Notes under the pieces: model-generated
The model's database searches: none
Told to the model about the DNA's origin: nothing
The model's input: the letters and a program-made list of their open reading frames with translations, nothing else
NCBI GenBank assembly: GCA_016919605.1
Contig: JACXTQ010000319.1
Span: 1-10,024, forward strand
Reading direction: 5' to 3'
DNA from: Methylovulum sp.
Lineage (GTDB): Bacteria > Pseudomonadota > Gammaproteobacteria > Methylococcales > Methylomonadaceae
DNA: 10,024 nucleotides
Shown: piece after piece, positions 1-5,188 of the stretch
How positions within the stretch are numbered: the first letter of the stretch is position 1
How the letters are laid out: each line of letters opens with the position of its first letter
Program-made: the position numbers and the translations under genes

Positions 1-21
1 AACAATGAGGAGAGCTTTGTA

Positions 22-621
22 ATGATTAATGAAGGCGTCGATAAGTCTAAACGCCAGTTTTTGACCTCGGCCTTAACCGTGGTTGGCACAGTCGGCACTG
101 GCTTTATAGCGGTGCCTTTTCTTGCGCAAATGCAGCCGAGTGTTAAGGCAATGGCGGCTGGCGCGCCCGTTACCGTTGATATTAGCAAAATGGAACCGGG
201 GCAATTGTTGCGGGTCGCTTGGCGCGGTAAGCCCGTATGGATACTCAATCGGACACCGGAAGTCCTGGCAACTTTAAAAACTTTGGATTCGCAGCTTCGG
301 GACCCGTTATCTTCCCAATCCATACAGCCTGAGTTAAGCAAAAACCCTGCCCGCTCCATCAAGCCGGAAGTGTTTGTCGCGGTCGGCCTATGCACCCATT
401 TGGGCTGTTCGCCAACATTCCGCCCTGAAATCGCGCCTAGCGATTTGGGCGAGAATTGGAAAGGTGGTTTTTTCTGCCCGTGCCACGGTTCGTGGTTTGA
501 TTTGGCGGGCCGTGTGTATCAAGGCGTACCGGCACCGACCAACTTGGAAATCCCACCTTACCGTTATGTAAGCGACACGCAACTTATCATCGGCGAAATG
601 GCTGAAGGAAAAAGCGCATGA
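22..621 (+). CDS. petA: Ubiquinol-cytochrome c reductase, Rieske iron-sulfur subunit
   Basis: This is the Rieske 2Fe-2S subunit of the cytochrome bc1 complex, which takes an electron from ubiquinol at the Qo site and passes it to cytochrome c1 on the periplasmic side. The 199-residue length is normal for the family. Both cluster-binding boxes are present: CTHLGC at residues 124-129 and CPCHGS at 152-157, giving two Cys and two His ligands. The Pro loop (GVPAPTNLEIPPY, 168-180) follows. A single N-terminal membrane anchor covers about residues 13-36. Just before it is a twin-arginine-like motif S-K-R-Q-F-L (9-14), with Lys in place of the first Arg. The start is supported by GAGGAGAG at 7-14, seven bases upstream. 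The stop overlaps the petB start (ATGA, 618-621), so the genes are probably translationally coupled. Identification is secure. Confidence 0.97.
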   Translation: MINEGVDKSKRQFLTSALTVVGTVGTGFIAVPFLAQMQPSVKAMAAGAPVTVDISKMEPGQLLRVAWRGKPVWILNRTPEVLATLKTLDSQLRDPLSSQSIQPELSKNPARSIKPEVFVAVGLCTHLGCSPTFRPEIAPSDLGENWKGGFFCPCHGSWFDLAGRVYQGVPAPTNLEIPPYRYVSDTQLIIGEMAEGKSA

Positions 622-2024
622 AAATCAACCGATTCACTGAATCCGGCAACTGGATTCTCGACCGTTTCCCGCTGACTAAGCTATGGAACGACCACATGGC
701 GCATTATTACGCGCCTAAGAACTTTAACTTCTGGTACTTTTTCGGCTCGTTGGCGTTGCTGGTGCTGGTGAACCAATTTGTCACCGGCATTTTATTGACT
801 ATGAACTACAAACCCGATGCCAAACTGGCGTTTGATTCGGTCGAGTACATCATGCGTGATGTCAACTGGGGCTGGTTGATCCGCTATATGCACTCAACCG
901 GGGCTTCGGCGTTTTTCATTGTCATTTACCTGCACATGTTTAGGGGGCTGCTGTACGGCTCGTTTAAACAACCGCGCGAGTTGGTGTGGATTTTCGGCAT
1001 GTTGCTGTTTGTCGCGCTGATGGCGGAAGCCTTTATGGGCTATTTGTTGCCCTGGGGACAAATGTCCTACTGGGGCGCACAAGTTATCATTTCCCTGTTC
1101 AGCGCCATTCCGGTCATCGGTGATGAGCTGTCATTGTGGGTACGCGGTGACTATGTCGTATCCGATGCCACGTTAAACCGTTTCTTCGCTTTCCATGTCA
1201 TTTCCGTGCCGCTGGTGTTGGTTATGTTGGTGTTCCTGCATATCGTCGCCCTGCATGAAGTGGGTTCGAACAATCCTGATGGCGTGGAAATCAAAAAATA
1301 TAAAGATGAAAATGGTATCCCTTTGGATGGTATCCCTTTCCATCCCTATTACACCGTCAAAGACATTGCCGGTGTCGGCGTATTTATGATCTTTTTTGCC
1401 ACGGTGATTTTTTACATGCCGGAAATGGGCGGTTATTTTCTCGAACACGCCAACTTTATTCCGGCAGACCCGTTAAAAACGCCTGAGCATATTGCCCCCG
1501 TCTGGTATTTCACGCCGTTTTACGCCATCTTACGCGCCATCCCCGACAAATTTGCCGGCGTTATCGGCATGGGCGGGGCGATTGTGGTGTTGTTCTTGTT
1601 ACCGTGGCTAGACCGCAACCCAGTCAAATCCATCCGTTATCGCGGCGGCGTTTATAAAAAGGCCTTGTTTATGTTCGCCATCAGCTTTCTGGTGCTGGGC
1701 TATCTGGGCACCCAACCTGCGACACCGACCGCCACTATTGTTGCGCGTATTTTCACCGCCATTTACTTTGGCTTCTTTTTGCTGATGCCCATTTATACCC
1801 GTTGGGAACGCACTAAACCAGTGCCAATCCGCGTTACCGAGCATCATTCGATTGACGAACAATTGCCCGCATTATTTGAAGAAATAACCGAATTGAAACC
1901 TAGCACTGGTGAGCCTGACCACGGAGTGTTCAGAAGTTCTTTCTTCAGTAGACGGCCCAACCCTACTGGTATACGCCACGTCCTCACTCGCTTTGCAAAA
2001 AAACTGGTAGAGAGCCTTGACTAA
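618..2024 (+). CDS. petB: Ubiquinol-cytochrome c reductase, cytochrome b subunit, with a C-terminal extension
   Basis: This is the membrane core of the bc1 complex, carrying hemes bL and bH and the two quinone sites. Heme-ligating histidines are H92 and H106 in one helix and H193 and H208 in another. The second pair is 15 residues apart (as in cytochrome b6), not 14 as in mitochondria; from memory this spacing is usual in beta- and gammaproteobacteria. The Qo motif is PVWY (294-297) where mitochondria have PEWY. The conserved stretch LPWGQMSYWGA is at 144-154. Eight hydrophobic helices end near residue 395. A hydrophilic tail of about 70 residues follows (399-468); related proteins that I recall end near residue 405. 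The tail finishes with a basic segment (RHVLTRFAKKLVES). The start codon overlaps the petA stop, and petC begins one base after the stop. Confidence 0.97.
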   Translation: MKINRFTESGNWILDRFPLTKLWNDHMAHYYAPKNFNFWYFFGSLALLVLVNQFVTGILLTMNYKPDAKLAFDSVEYIMRDVNWGWLIRYMHSTGASAFFIVIYLHMFRGLLYGSFKQPRELVWIFGMLLFVALMAEAFMGYLLPWGQMSYWGAQVIISLFSAIPVIGDELSLWVRGDYVVSDATLNRFFAFHVISVPLVLVMLVFLHIVALHEVGSNNPDGVEIKKYKDENGIPLDGIPFHPYYTVKDIAGVGVFMIFFATVIFYMPEMGGYFLEHANFIPADPLKTPEHIAPVWYFTPFYAILRAIPDKFAGVIGMGGAIVVLFLLPWLDRNPVKSIRYRGGVYKKALFMFAISFLVLGYLGTQPATPTATIVARIFTAIYFGFFLLMPIYTRWERTKPVPIRVTEHHSIDEQLPALFEEITELKPSTGEPDHGVFRSSFFSRRPNPTGIRHVLTRFAKKLVESLD

Positions 2025-2025
2025 T

Positions 2026-2742
2026 ATGAAAAAATTTCTAACCCTATCGTTATTATTGGCGGCGCTAGCGGCCAACGCCTCTGAAGGTGTCAAACTGGAC
2101 AGCGCCGACATTGACTTAAGTGATAACCTGTCGTTGTTGCGCGGCGCCAAGCATTTTGTCACCCATTGCTTAGGCTGCCACTCCATCAAGCAAATGCGTT
2201 ACCTGCGTATCGCCAAAGATATGGACGTGGACGAAAAAGTGATCCTCAATGACATTGCCCCGGAAGGGGCCGGCATTTATGACCAAATCCACAGTGCCAT
2301 GAACAAGCACGATGCCGAAAAATGGTTTGGCACCCAACCGCCAGACTTGTCGTTGATTGCCCGCTCACGCGGTCAAGATTGGCTATATAGCTACTTAAAA
2401 AGCTATTATCTCGATCCTAAGCGTCCCTTCGGTGTCAACAACTTGGTTTTCCCTGACACCGCCATGCCCAACCCATTCTGGGAATTGCAAGGCGAACAAC
2501 ATGCCACCGCCAGAAAAACCATTTACGGCGAGTACGTTGAACTGATCCAGCACGAACCGGGCACACTGACTGAAAAAGAATTTGATGTCATGGCAAATGA
2601 CTTAGTGAATTTTTTGGTTTATGTCGGCGAGCCGGTACAACTGGAGCGGCAAAAAATGGGCAAATATGTGTTGCTGTTCCTGAGCATTTTCTTTGTATTA
2701 GGCTATTTGCTGAAAAAAGAATATTGGAAAGATATTCATTAA
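2026..2742 (+). CDS. petC: Ubiquinol-cytochrome c reductase, cytochrome c1 subunit
   Basis: This is the membrane-anchored c-type cytochrome of the bc1 complex; it receives electrons from the Rieske protein and gives them to a soluble cytochrome c. Residues 1-19 form a Sec signal peptide (MKKFLTLSLLLAALAANAS). The heme-binding motif CLGCH lies at 48-52. The likely axial Met is M147 in the AMPNP motif. A C-terminal anchor helix spans about 213-229 and is followed by a basic tail. At 238 residues the length is typical. I chose the ATG at 2026, one base after the petB stop, over an in-frame TTG at 2017, because MKKFL is a normal signal-peptide start and GGTAGAGAG (2006-2014) lies upstream. It completes the petABC operon. 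Confidence 0.96.
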   Translation: MKKFLTLSLLLAALAANASEGVKLDSADIDLSDNLSLLRGAKHFVTHCLGCHSIKQMRYLRIAKDMDVDEKVILNDIAPEGAGIYDQIHSAMNKHDAEKWFGTQPPDLSLIARSRGQDWLYSYLKSYYLDPKRPFGVNNLVFPDTAMPNPFWELQGEQHATARKTIYGEYVELIQHEPGTLTEKEFDVMANDLVNFLVYVGEPVQLERQKMGKYVLLFLSIFFVLGYLLKKEYWKDIH

Positions 2743-2764
2743 CACACGCTTTTTTGTCCTAAGC

Positions 2765-2794
2765 CTATAAGAAAACAAGGATGTTTCCTTATAG
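2765..2794 (+). other. Imperfect hairpin downstream of petC
   Basis: Bases 2765-2776 (CTATAAGAAAAC) pair with 2783-2794 (GTTTCCTTATAG) in a 12-bp stem with one A-C mismatch and a six-base loop. A small second stem, CCGA-caa-TCGG (2795-2805), follows directly. It starts 22 bases after the petC stop and could end or stabilise the petABC transcript. No T-run follows on the + strand, so it is not a canonical intrinsic terminator. Confidence 0.45.
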
Positions 2795-2833
2795 CCGACA
2801 ATCGGAGAGAAGCCACAAAAAGCTTTGCGTTTC

Positions 2834-2842
2834 TGCTATAAT
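2834..2842 (+). promoter_or_regulatory. Extended -10 promoter for sspA
   Basis: TGC followed by a perfect TATAAT (2837-2842) forms an extended -10 element; the surrounding GCTAT-A-ATAGC is itself a near-palindrome. No good -35 is present at the expected distance (CACAAA-like sequence near 2814-2819), which fits an extended -10 promoter. Transcription would start near 2849, leaving a leader of about 39 bases before the sspA GTG. Confidence 0.65.
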
Positions 2843-2887
2843 AGCCATTTTTACCGCCCTACATACACGTCAAAGAGGTTGTTATCT

Positions 2888-3523
2888 GTGGCAAATATTA
2901 TTACTCGTAAATCTGTAATGACGCTGTTTTCATCTGCAACCTGCCCGATGAGCCACTGCGCCCGCTTTGTCTTACACGAAAAAGCGATCACCGCCGACAT
3001 AGAATATTACGATCCTGCCAACCCGCCCGAAGATCTGCTCGAACTTAACCCCACTGGCGTTTCACCCACCCTGATAGAACGGGAGCTGGTGTTATACGAC
3101 TCTCGGATTATCATGGAATACCTTGATGAACGGTTTCCGCATCCGCCCTTGCACCAAATGGACCCAGTCTCGCGGGCCACCGCCAGAATGCTGATCAAAC
3201 GTATCGATCAAGATTGGTATCAATTGCTGGAAGAAATTTCTTCATCGGGTGAGAAAAAATCAGCCCGCGCCAAAAAACTGCTACGTGAAAGCCTGCTCGC
3301 GGCCACACCGGTTTTTGCCGCCCGACCTTATTTTATGAGCGATGAGTTTTCCTTGATTGATTGTGTGATCGCCCCGTTATTATGGCGCTTACCCAGCGTG
3401 GGTATTGATATTGCCGCCCAAAATGAGATAATCGGCAATTATGCACAACGTATTTTTAAACGCACGGCATTTAAGCGCAGCCTTAGCGATGCGGAAAAAG
3501 AGATGGCAGACCCTATCAGATAA
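2888..3523 (+). CDS. sspA: Stringent starvation protein A (GST-fold RNA polymerase-associated protein)
   Basis: SspA is a glutathione-transferase-fold protein that binds RNA polymerase and alters transcription during starvation and acid stress. It has an N-terminal thioredoxin-like domain (about 10-88) and a C-terminal helical domain (about 93-205). The diagnostic stretch SRIIMEYLDERFPHPPL (72-88) includes the P84-H85-P86 surface pocket, which is needed for activity in the E. coli protein; SDEFSLIDC and APLLWRLP (151-169) also match. At the GST active-site position it has TCPMSHC (18-24), with two cysteines absent from the E. coli protein. I chose GTG at 2888: it gives 211 residues (E. coli has 212) and AGAGG (2874-2878) sits nine bases upstream. 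An in-frame ATG at 2825 lies upstream of the promoter's -10, so it is not in that transcript. sspB follows 18 bases after the stop. Confidence 0.95.
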   Translation: MANIITRKSVMTLFSSATCPMSHCARFVLHEKAITADIEYYDPANPPEDLLELNPTGVSPTLIERELVLYDSRIIMEYLDERFPHPPLHQMDPVSRATARMLIKRIDQDWYQLLEEISSSGEKKSARAKKLLRESLLAATPVFAARPYFMSDEFSLIDCVIAPLLWRLPSVGIDIAAQNEIIGNYAQRIFKRTAFKRSLSDAEKEMADPIR

Positions 3524-3541
3524 TTTAGTTAAGCCTTGGAC

Positions 3542-3925
3542 ATGACTACTTTAAAACCTTATTTGATCCGCTCCATTTACGAATGGATTATTGACAACAA
3601 CCTGACCCCCCACATGTTGGTTGACGCATTGCACAGCCAAGCCGTAGTGCCGCAGCAATTTGTCAATGACGGCAAAATCGTCCTCAACATCAGGCCGCAA
3701 GCGGTTGATGCCTTGTCGCTGGGTAACGATGACATCCAGTTTAACGCCCGTTTCAGCGGCAAGCCGATGCTGGTGATCGTTCCGGTCGCCGCCGTCCTGG
3801 CGATTTATGCCAAAGAAACCAATAAAGGCATGAGTTTTGATCAAGAAGACTATCCTGATCTGGACGGGCCACAGCAACCTGAACAAAAACCCCCTACAAA
3901 GCCGCACCTGCGCATTGTAAAATAA
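3542..3925 (+). CDS. sspB: ClpXP protease specificity-enhancing factor SspB
   Basis: SspB is an adaptor that binds ssrA-tagged proteins, the products of tmRNA rescue, and delivers them to ClpXP for degradation. The folded domain covers about residues 5-97 and shares with E. coli SspB the stretches YEWIIDNNLTPH (13-24), DGKIVLNI (43-50), NDDIQFNARFSG (62-73) and AAVLAIYA (83-90). A proline- and acid-rich linker (about 100-121) ends in LRIVK (123-127), matching the C-terminal ClpX-docking peptide LRVVK of E. coli. The linker is shorter than in E. coli, so the whole protein is 127 residues. I placed the start at ATG 3542; an in-frame TTG two codons earlier is possible. Neither has a clear ribosome-binding site, so translation is probably coupled to sspA. 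smpB, from the same pathway, is also in this window. Confidence 0.94.
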   Translation: MTTLKPYLIRSIYEWIIDNNLTPHMLVDALHSQAVVPQQFVNDGKIVLNIRPQAVDALSLGNDDIQFNARFSGKPMLVIVPVAAVLAIYAKETNKGMSFDQEDYPDLDGPQQPEQKPPTKPHLRIVK

Positions 3926-3955
3926 ACCTACTCTAACGGGGTTCAGGCCACTAAG

Positions 3956-3979
3956 GCGGGTGCTAATCTGCGCACCCGC
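3956..3979 (+). terminator. GC-rich hairpin between convergent genes
   Basis: GCGGGTGC (3956-3963) pairs perfectly with GCACCCGC (3972-3979) across an eight-base loop. It lies 30 bases after the sspB stop and just beyond the stop of the convergent DUF1820 gene, so it could act in both directions. The T-run is weak: CTTTTA at 3987-3992, eight or more bases after the stem. Terminator function is likely by position but not certain. Confidence 0.55.
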
Positions 3980-3982
3980 ACC

Positions 3983-4315
3983 CTAACTTTTATCCGGCTT
4001 ATATAGCATCGACACCTTGCTATAACCCTCCCCTTGCCCTTTATCAACGGGGATTATTTTCGCCTTGCCTTGCTGTTTTACTTGGTCAATGCGAACAATC
4101 TTGTGGGCCGGGATGAAAGAGCGCTCCACGCCTTCGAATTCAATCCTCAACTTTTCCTCTGATGGATCGACAACAATCGCGCTTTTTTCGCCGAACACAA
4201 ACTCTTCAATCACCACAAAACCATACAAATCGCTCTGATAGACATTTTTAACGTACAGCTCATAAACCTGCTCATGATTGAGCAAGGTCACTTTGTAAAT
4301 AGGTTTTTCCGACAT
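3983..4315 (-). CDS. DUF1820 family protein
   Basis: This is a 110-residue protein of unknown function that I recognise as DUF1820, a small family found mostly in Gammaproteobacteria. Conserved features are the opening PIYKVTLLNH with a VYELY strand (residues 5-26), QSDLYGFVVIEEFVFGE (32-48), the strongly conserved VDPSEEKL (54-61) and FEGVERSFIPAHKIVRID (64-81). The pattern suggests a small beta-rich domain with a hydrophilic C-terminal tail. There is no signal peptide or membrane helix, so it is probably cytoplasmic. I chose ATG 4315 because the family begins here; a longer reading from 4405 would run into the Nudix gene. The purine run TAAGGATA sits very close to the start. It lies 34 bases downstream of the Nudix gene, probably in one transcript. 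The biochemical role is unknown. Confidence 0.88.
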   Translation of the reverse strand: MSEKPIYKVTLLNHEQVYELYVKNVYQSDLYGFVVIEEFVFGEKSAIVVDPSEEKLRIEFEGVERSFIPAHKIVRIDQVKQQGKAKIIPVDKGQGEGYSKVSMLYKPDKS

Positions 4316-4349
4316 TATCCTTAGGTATATCCTCGTTGGTATGTTCCGT

Positions 4350-4847
4350 TTAAGCCCGTGGCGGCGCGGACAAAATAAAATCGCTGTGCTGGTGATGGGC
4401 ATCATACAGCCCCGCCGTATAGTCGCCCTTAACTACCTGATAACTGCGCATGATAATGTCGGTCAAACCCTCAACCAAACGATACTGGGGCAAATCCTGC
4501 ACGGCCACCCAATGCGCTTGAACCACATCGCCGTTGGCGCTCGGCTCTATCGACTGGCCATCTGCCAGAATCGCCAAAAAATCCATAATCACATAATGGA
4601 AGCCTTCTTGCCGCCTTTCAACCACGGCCACCAAGTGCTGCACGGTCACTGCCAAGCCCGTTTCTTCGGCAACCTCACGCTGGCACGCCTCCACCAACGA
4701 CTCCCCCGGCTCTTGTTTGCCACCCGGTATCGACCACCAGCCTTGCGCCGGTGGCTGACCGCGCTGAATCAGTAAAACCTGATCGCCGTTAAAAACAACG
4801 CCGCCAACACCGATGGCGGGCATAGGCAAAGGTGTGTCTGCCAGCAT
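4350..4847 (-). CDS. Nudix hydrolase
   Basis: This is a hydrolase of the Nudix superfamily, which cleaves a nucleoside diphosphate linked to another group, using Mg2+ or Mn2+. The 23-residue Nudix box is complete at residues 43-65: G43, E49, then R57-E58-V59, E61-E62 and G64-L65. The domain opens with VGGVVFNGDQVLLIQRGQPP (14-33) and GWWSIPGGK (36-44), a form common among ADP-sugar and NTP pyrophosphatase-type members. The substrate cannot be read from the sequence. The 165-residue length is usual for a single-domain enzyme. The start at 4847 has only a weak purine stretch (AGCGAG) upstream; M9 is a possible alternative, but the domain fits both. It is the first gene of a two-gene unit with the DUF1820 protein and diverges from the beta-helix gene across a 341-base gap. 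Confidence 0.92.
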   Translation of the reverse strand: MLADTPLPMPAIGVGGVVFNGDQVLLIQRGQPPAQGWWSIPGGKQEPGESLVEACQREVAEETGLAVTVQHLVAVVERRQEGFHYVIMDFLAILADGQSIEPSANGDVVQAHWVAVQDLPQYRLVEGLTDIIMRSYQVVKGDYTAGLYDAHHQHSDFILSAPPRA

Positions 4848-4934
4848 AAATAACTCGCTAATAAATAAGAATTTAATAATAAACTTAGTGATAAAGCGGT
4901 TTTGGCTCGCTTGGGTAATACATCACAGCTTAGT

Positions 4935-4953
4935 GCCTAAATTTAGGTTAGGC
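4935..4953. promoter_or_regulatory. Palindromic site, possible operator
   Basis: CCTAAATTTAGG (4936-4947) is a perfect 12-base palindrome. The left arm GCCTAA (4935-4940) can also pair with a second right arm, TTAGGC (4948-4953), so TTAGG occurs twice in tandem. Its place in a divergent intergenic region fits a binding site for a dimeric regulator, but no family can be named and it may be chance in AT-rich DNA. Confidence 0.35.
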
Positions 4954-5101
4954 TTCATGGGTTAAAATAAACTTATAACAAACACGGCCATTCACCCTAT
5001 GCGCTATCCCTTGGTTAAAAACCAACAATAACGCCCCTGACAGCCGACATAATAATGGCTTAAGGTGTTGTCCATAACAAGCGTTTGTTTTAACTCCTGG
5101 A

Positions 5102-5140
5102 TTCAAAGCCGACAGGCTATCCTGTTTTGAAGCCATCGGC
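5102..5140 (+). promoter_or_regulatory. Structured leader with a possible pseudoknot
   Basis: TTCAAA (5102-5107) pairs with TTTGAA (5126-5131), and ACAGG (5112-5116) with CCTGT (5121-5125), around a CTAT loop: an 11-bp stem with a four-base bulge. The bulge GCCG (5108-5111) is complementary to CGGC (5137-5140) just downstream, so a pseudoknot can form. It lies 48 bases before the beta-helix gene. It matches no riboswitch class I can name; a cis-acting RNA element is inference. Confidence 0.4.
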
Positions 5141-5188
5141 AAAAAAGGATTTCCCCTTTTATTCATACCCCCCAGCGAGGAACTTACG

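Larger units (their letters stand above)
4848..5188. other. 341-base AT-rich divergent intergenic region
   Basis: This gap separates the Nudix gene (leftward) from the beta-helix gene (rightward). I see no convincing gene. It holds a palindrome (4935-4953), a TTGGTT-aaa-AACCAA hairpin (5011-5025), a TATAAC -10-like hexamer at 4974-4979 with no good -35, and near 5048-5053 a CATAAT, also without a -35. The last 90 bases form a structured leader, including an AAAAGG/CCTTTT stem (5143-5148 with 5155-5160). A good ribosome-binding site, GAGGAA (5177-5182), lies six bases before the ATG at 5189. Confidence 0.6.

Noticed and set aside
1497..1509. PVWY instead of PEWY and 15-residue His spacing in cytochrome b as a novel Qo/heme variant
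   Set aside because: Both are striking against mitochondria, but from memory they are usual in beta- and gammaproteobacterial cytochrome b.
2017..2025. TTG start for petC
   Set aside because: It adds only three residues before a normal MKKFL signal-peptide start and overlaps the end of petB without better ribosome-binding support.
2825..2887. Longer sspA start at ATG 2825
   Set aside because: The ATG lies upstream of the -10 element at 2837-2842, the extra residues match no SspA, and GTG 2888 has a good ribosome-binding site and gives the family length.
4341..4775. 144-codon open frame on the + strand
   Set aside because: It is antisense to the Nudix gene, whose complete Nudix box proves the - strand coding. 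Its translation has the His/Arg/Leu bias of a shadow frame.
5102..5140. Cyclic-di-GMP-I (GEMM) riboswitch
   Set aside because: CAAAGCC at 5104-5110 resembles part of the core, but the GAAA tetraloop hairpin and the rest of the consensus are missing.
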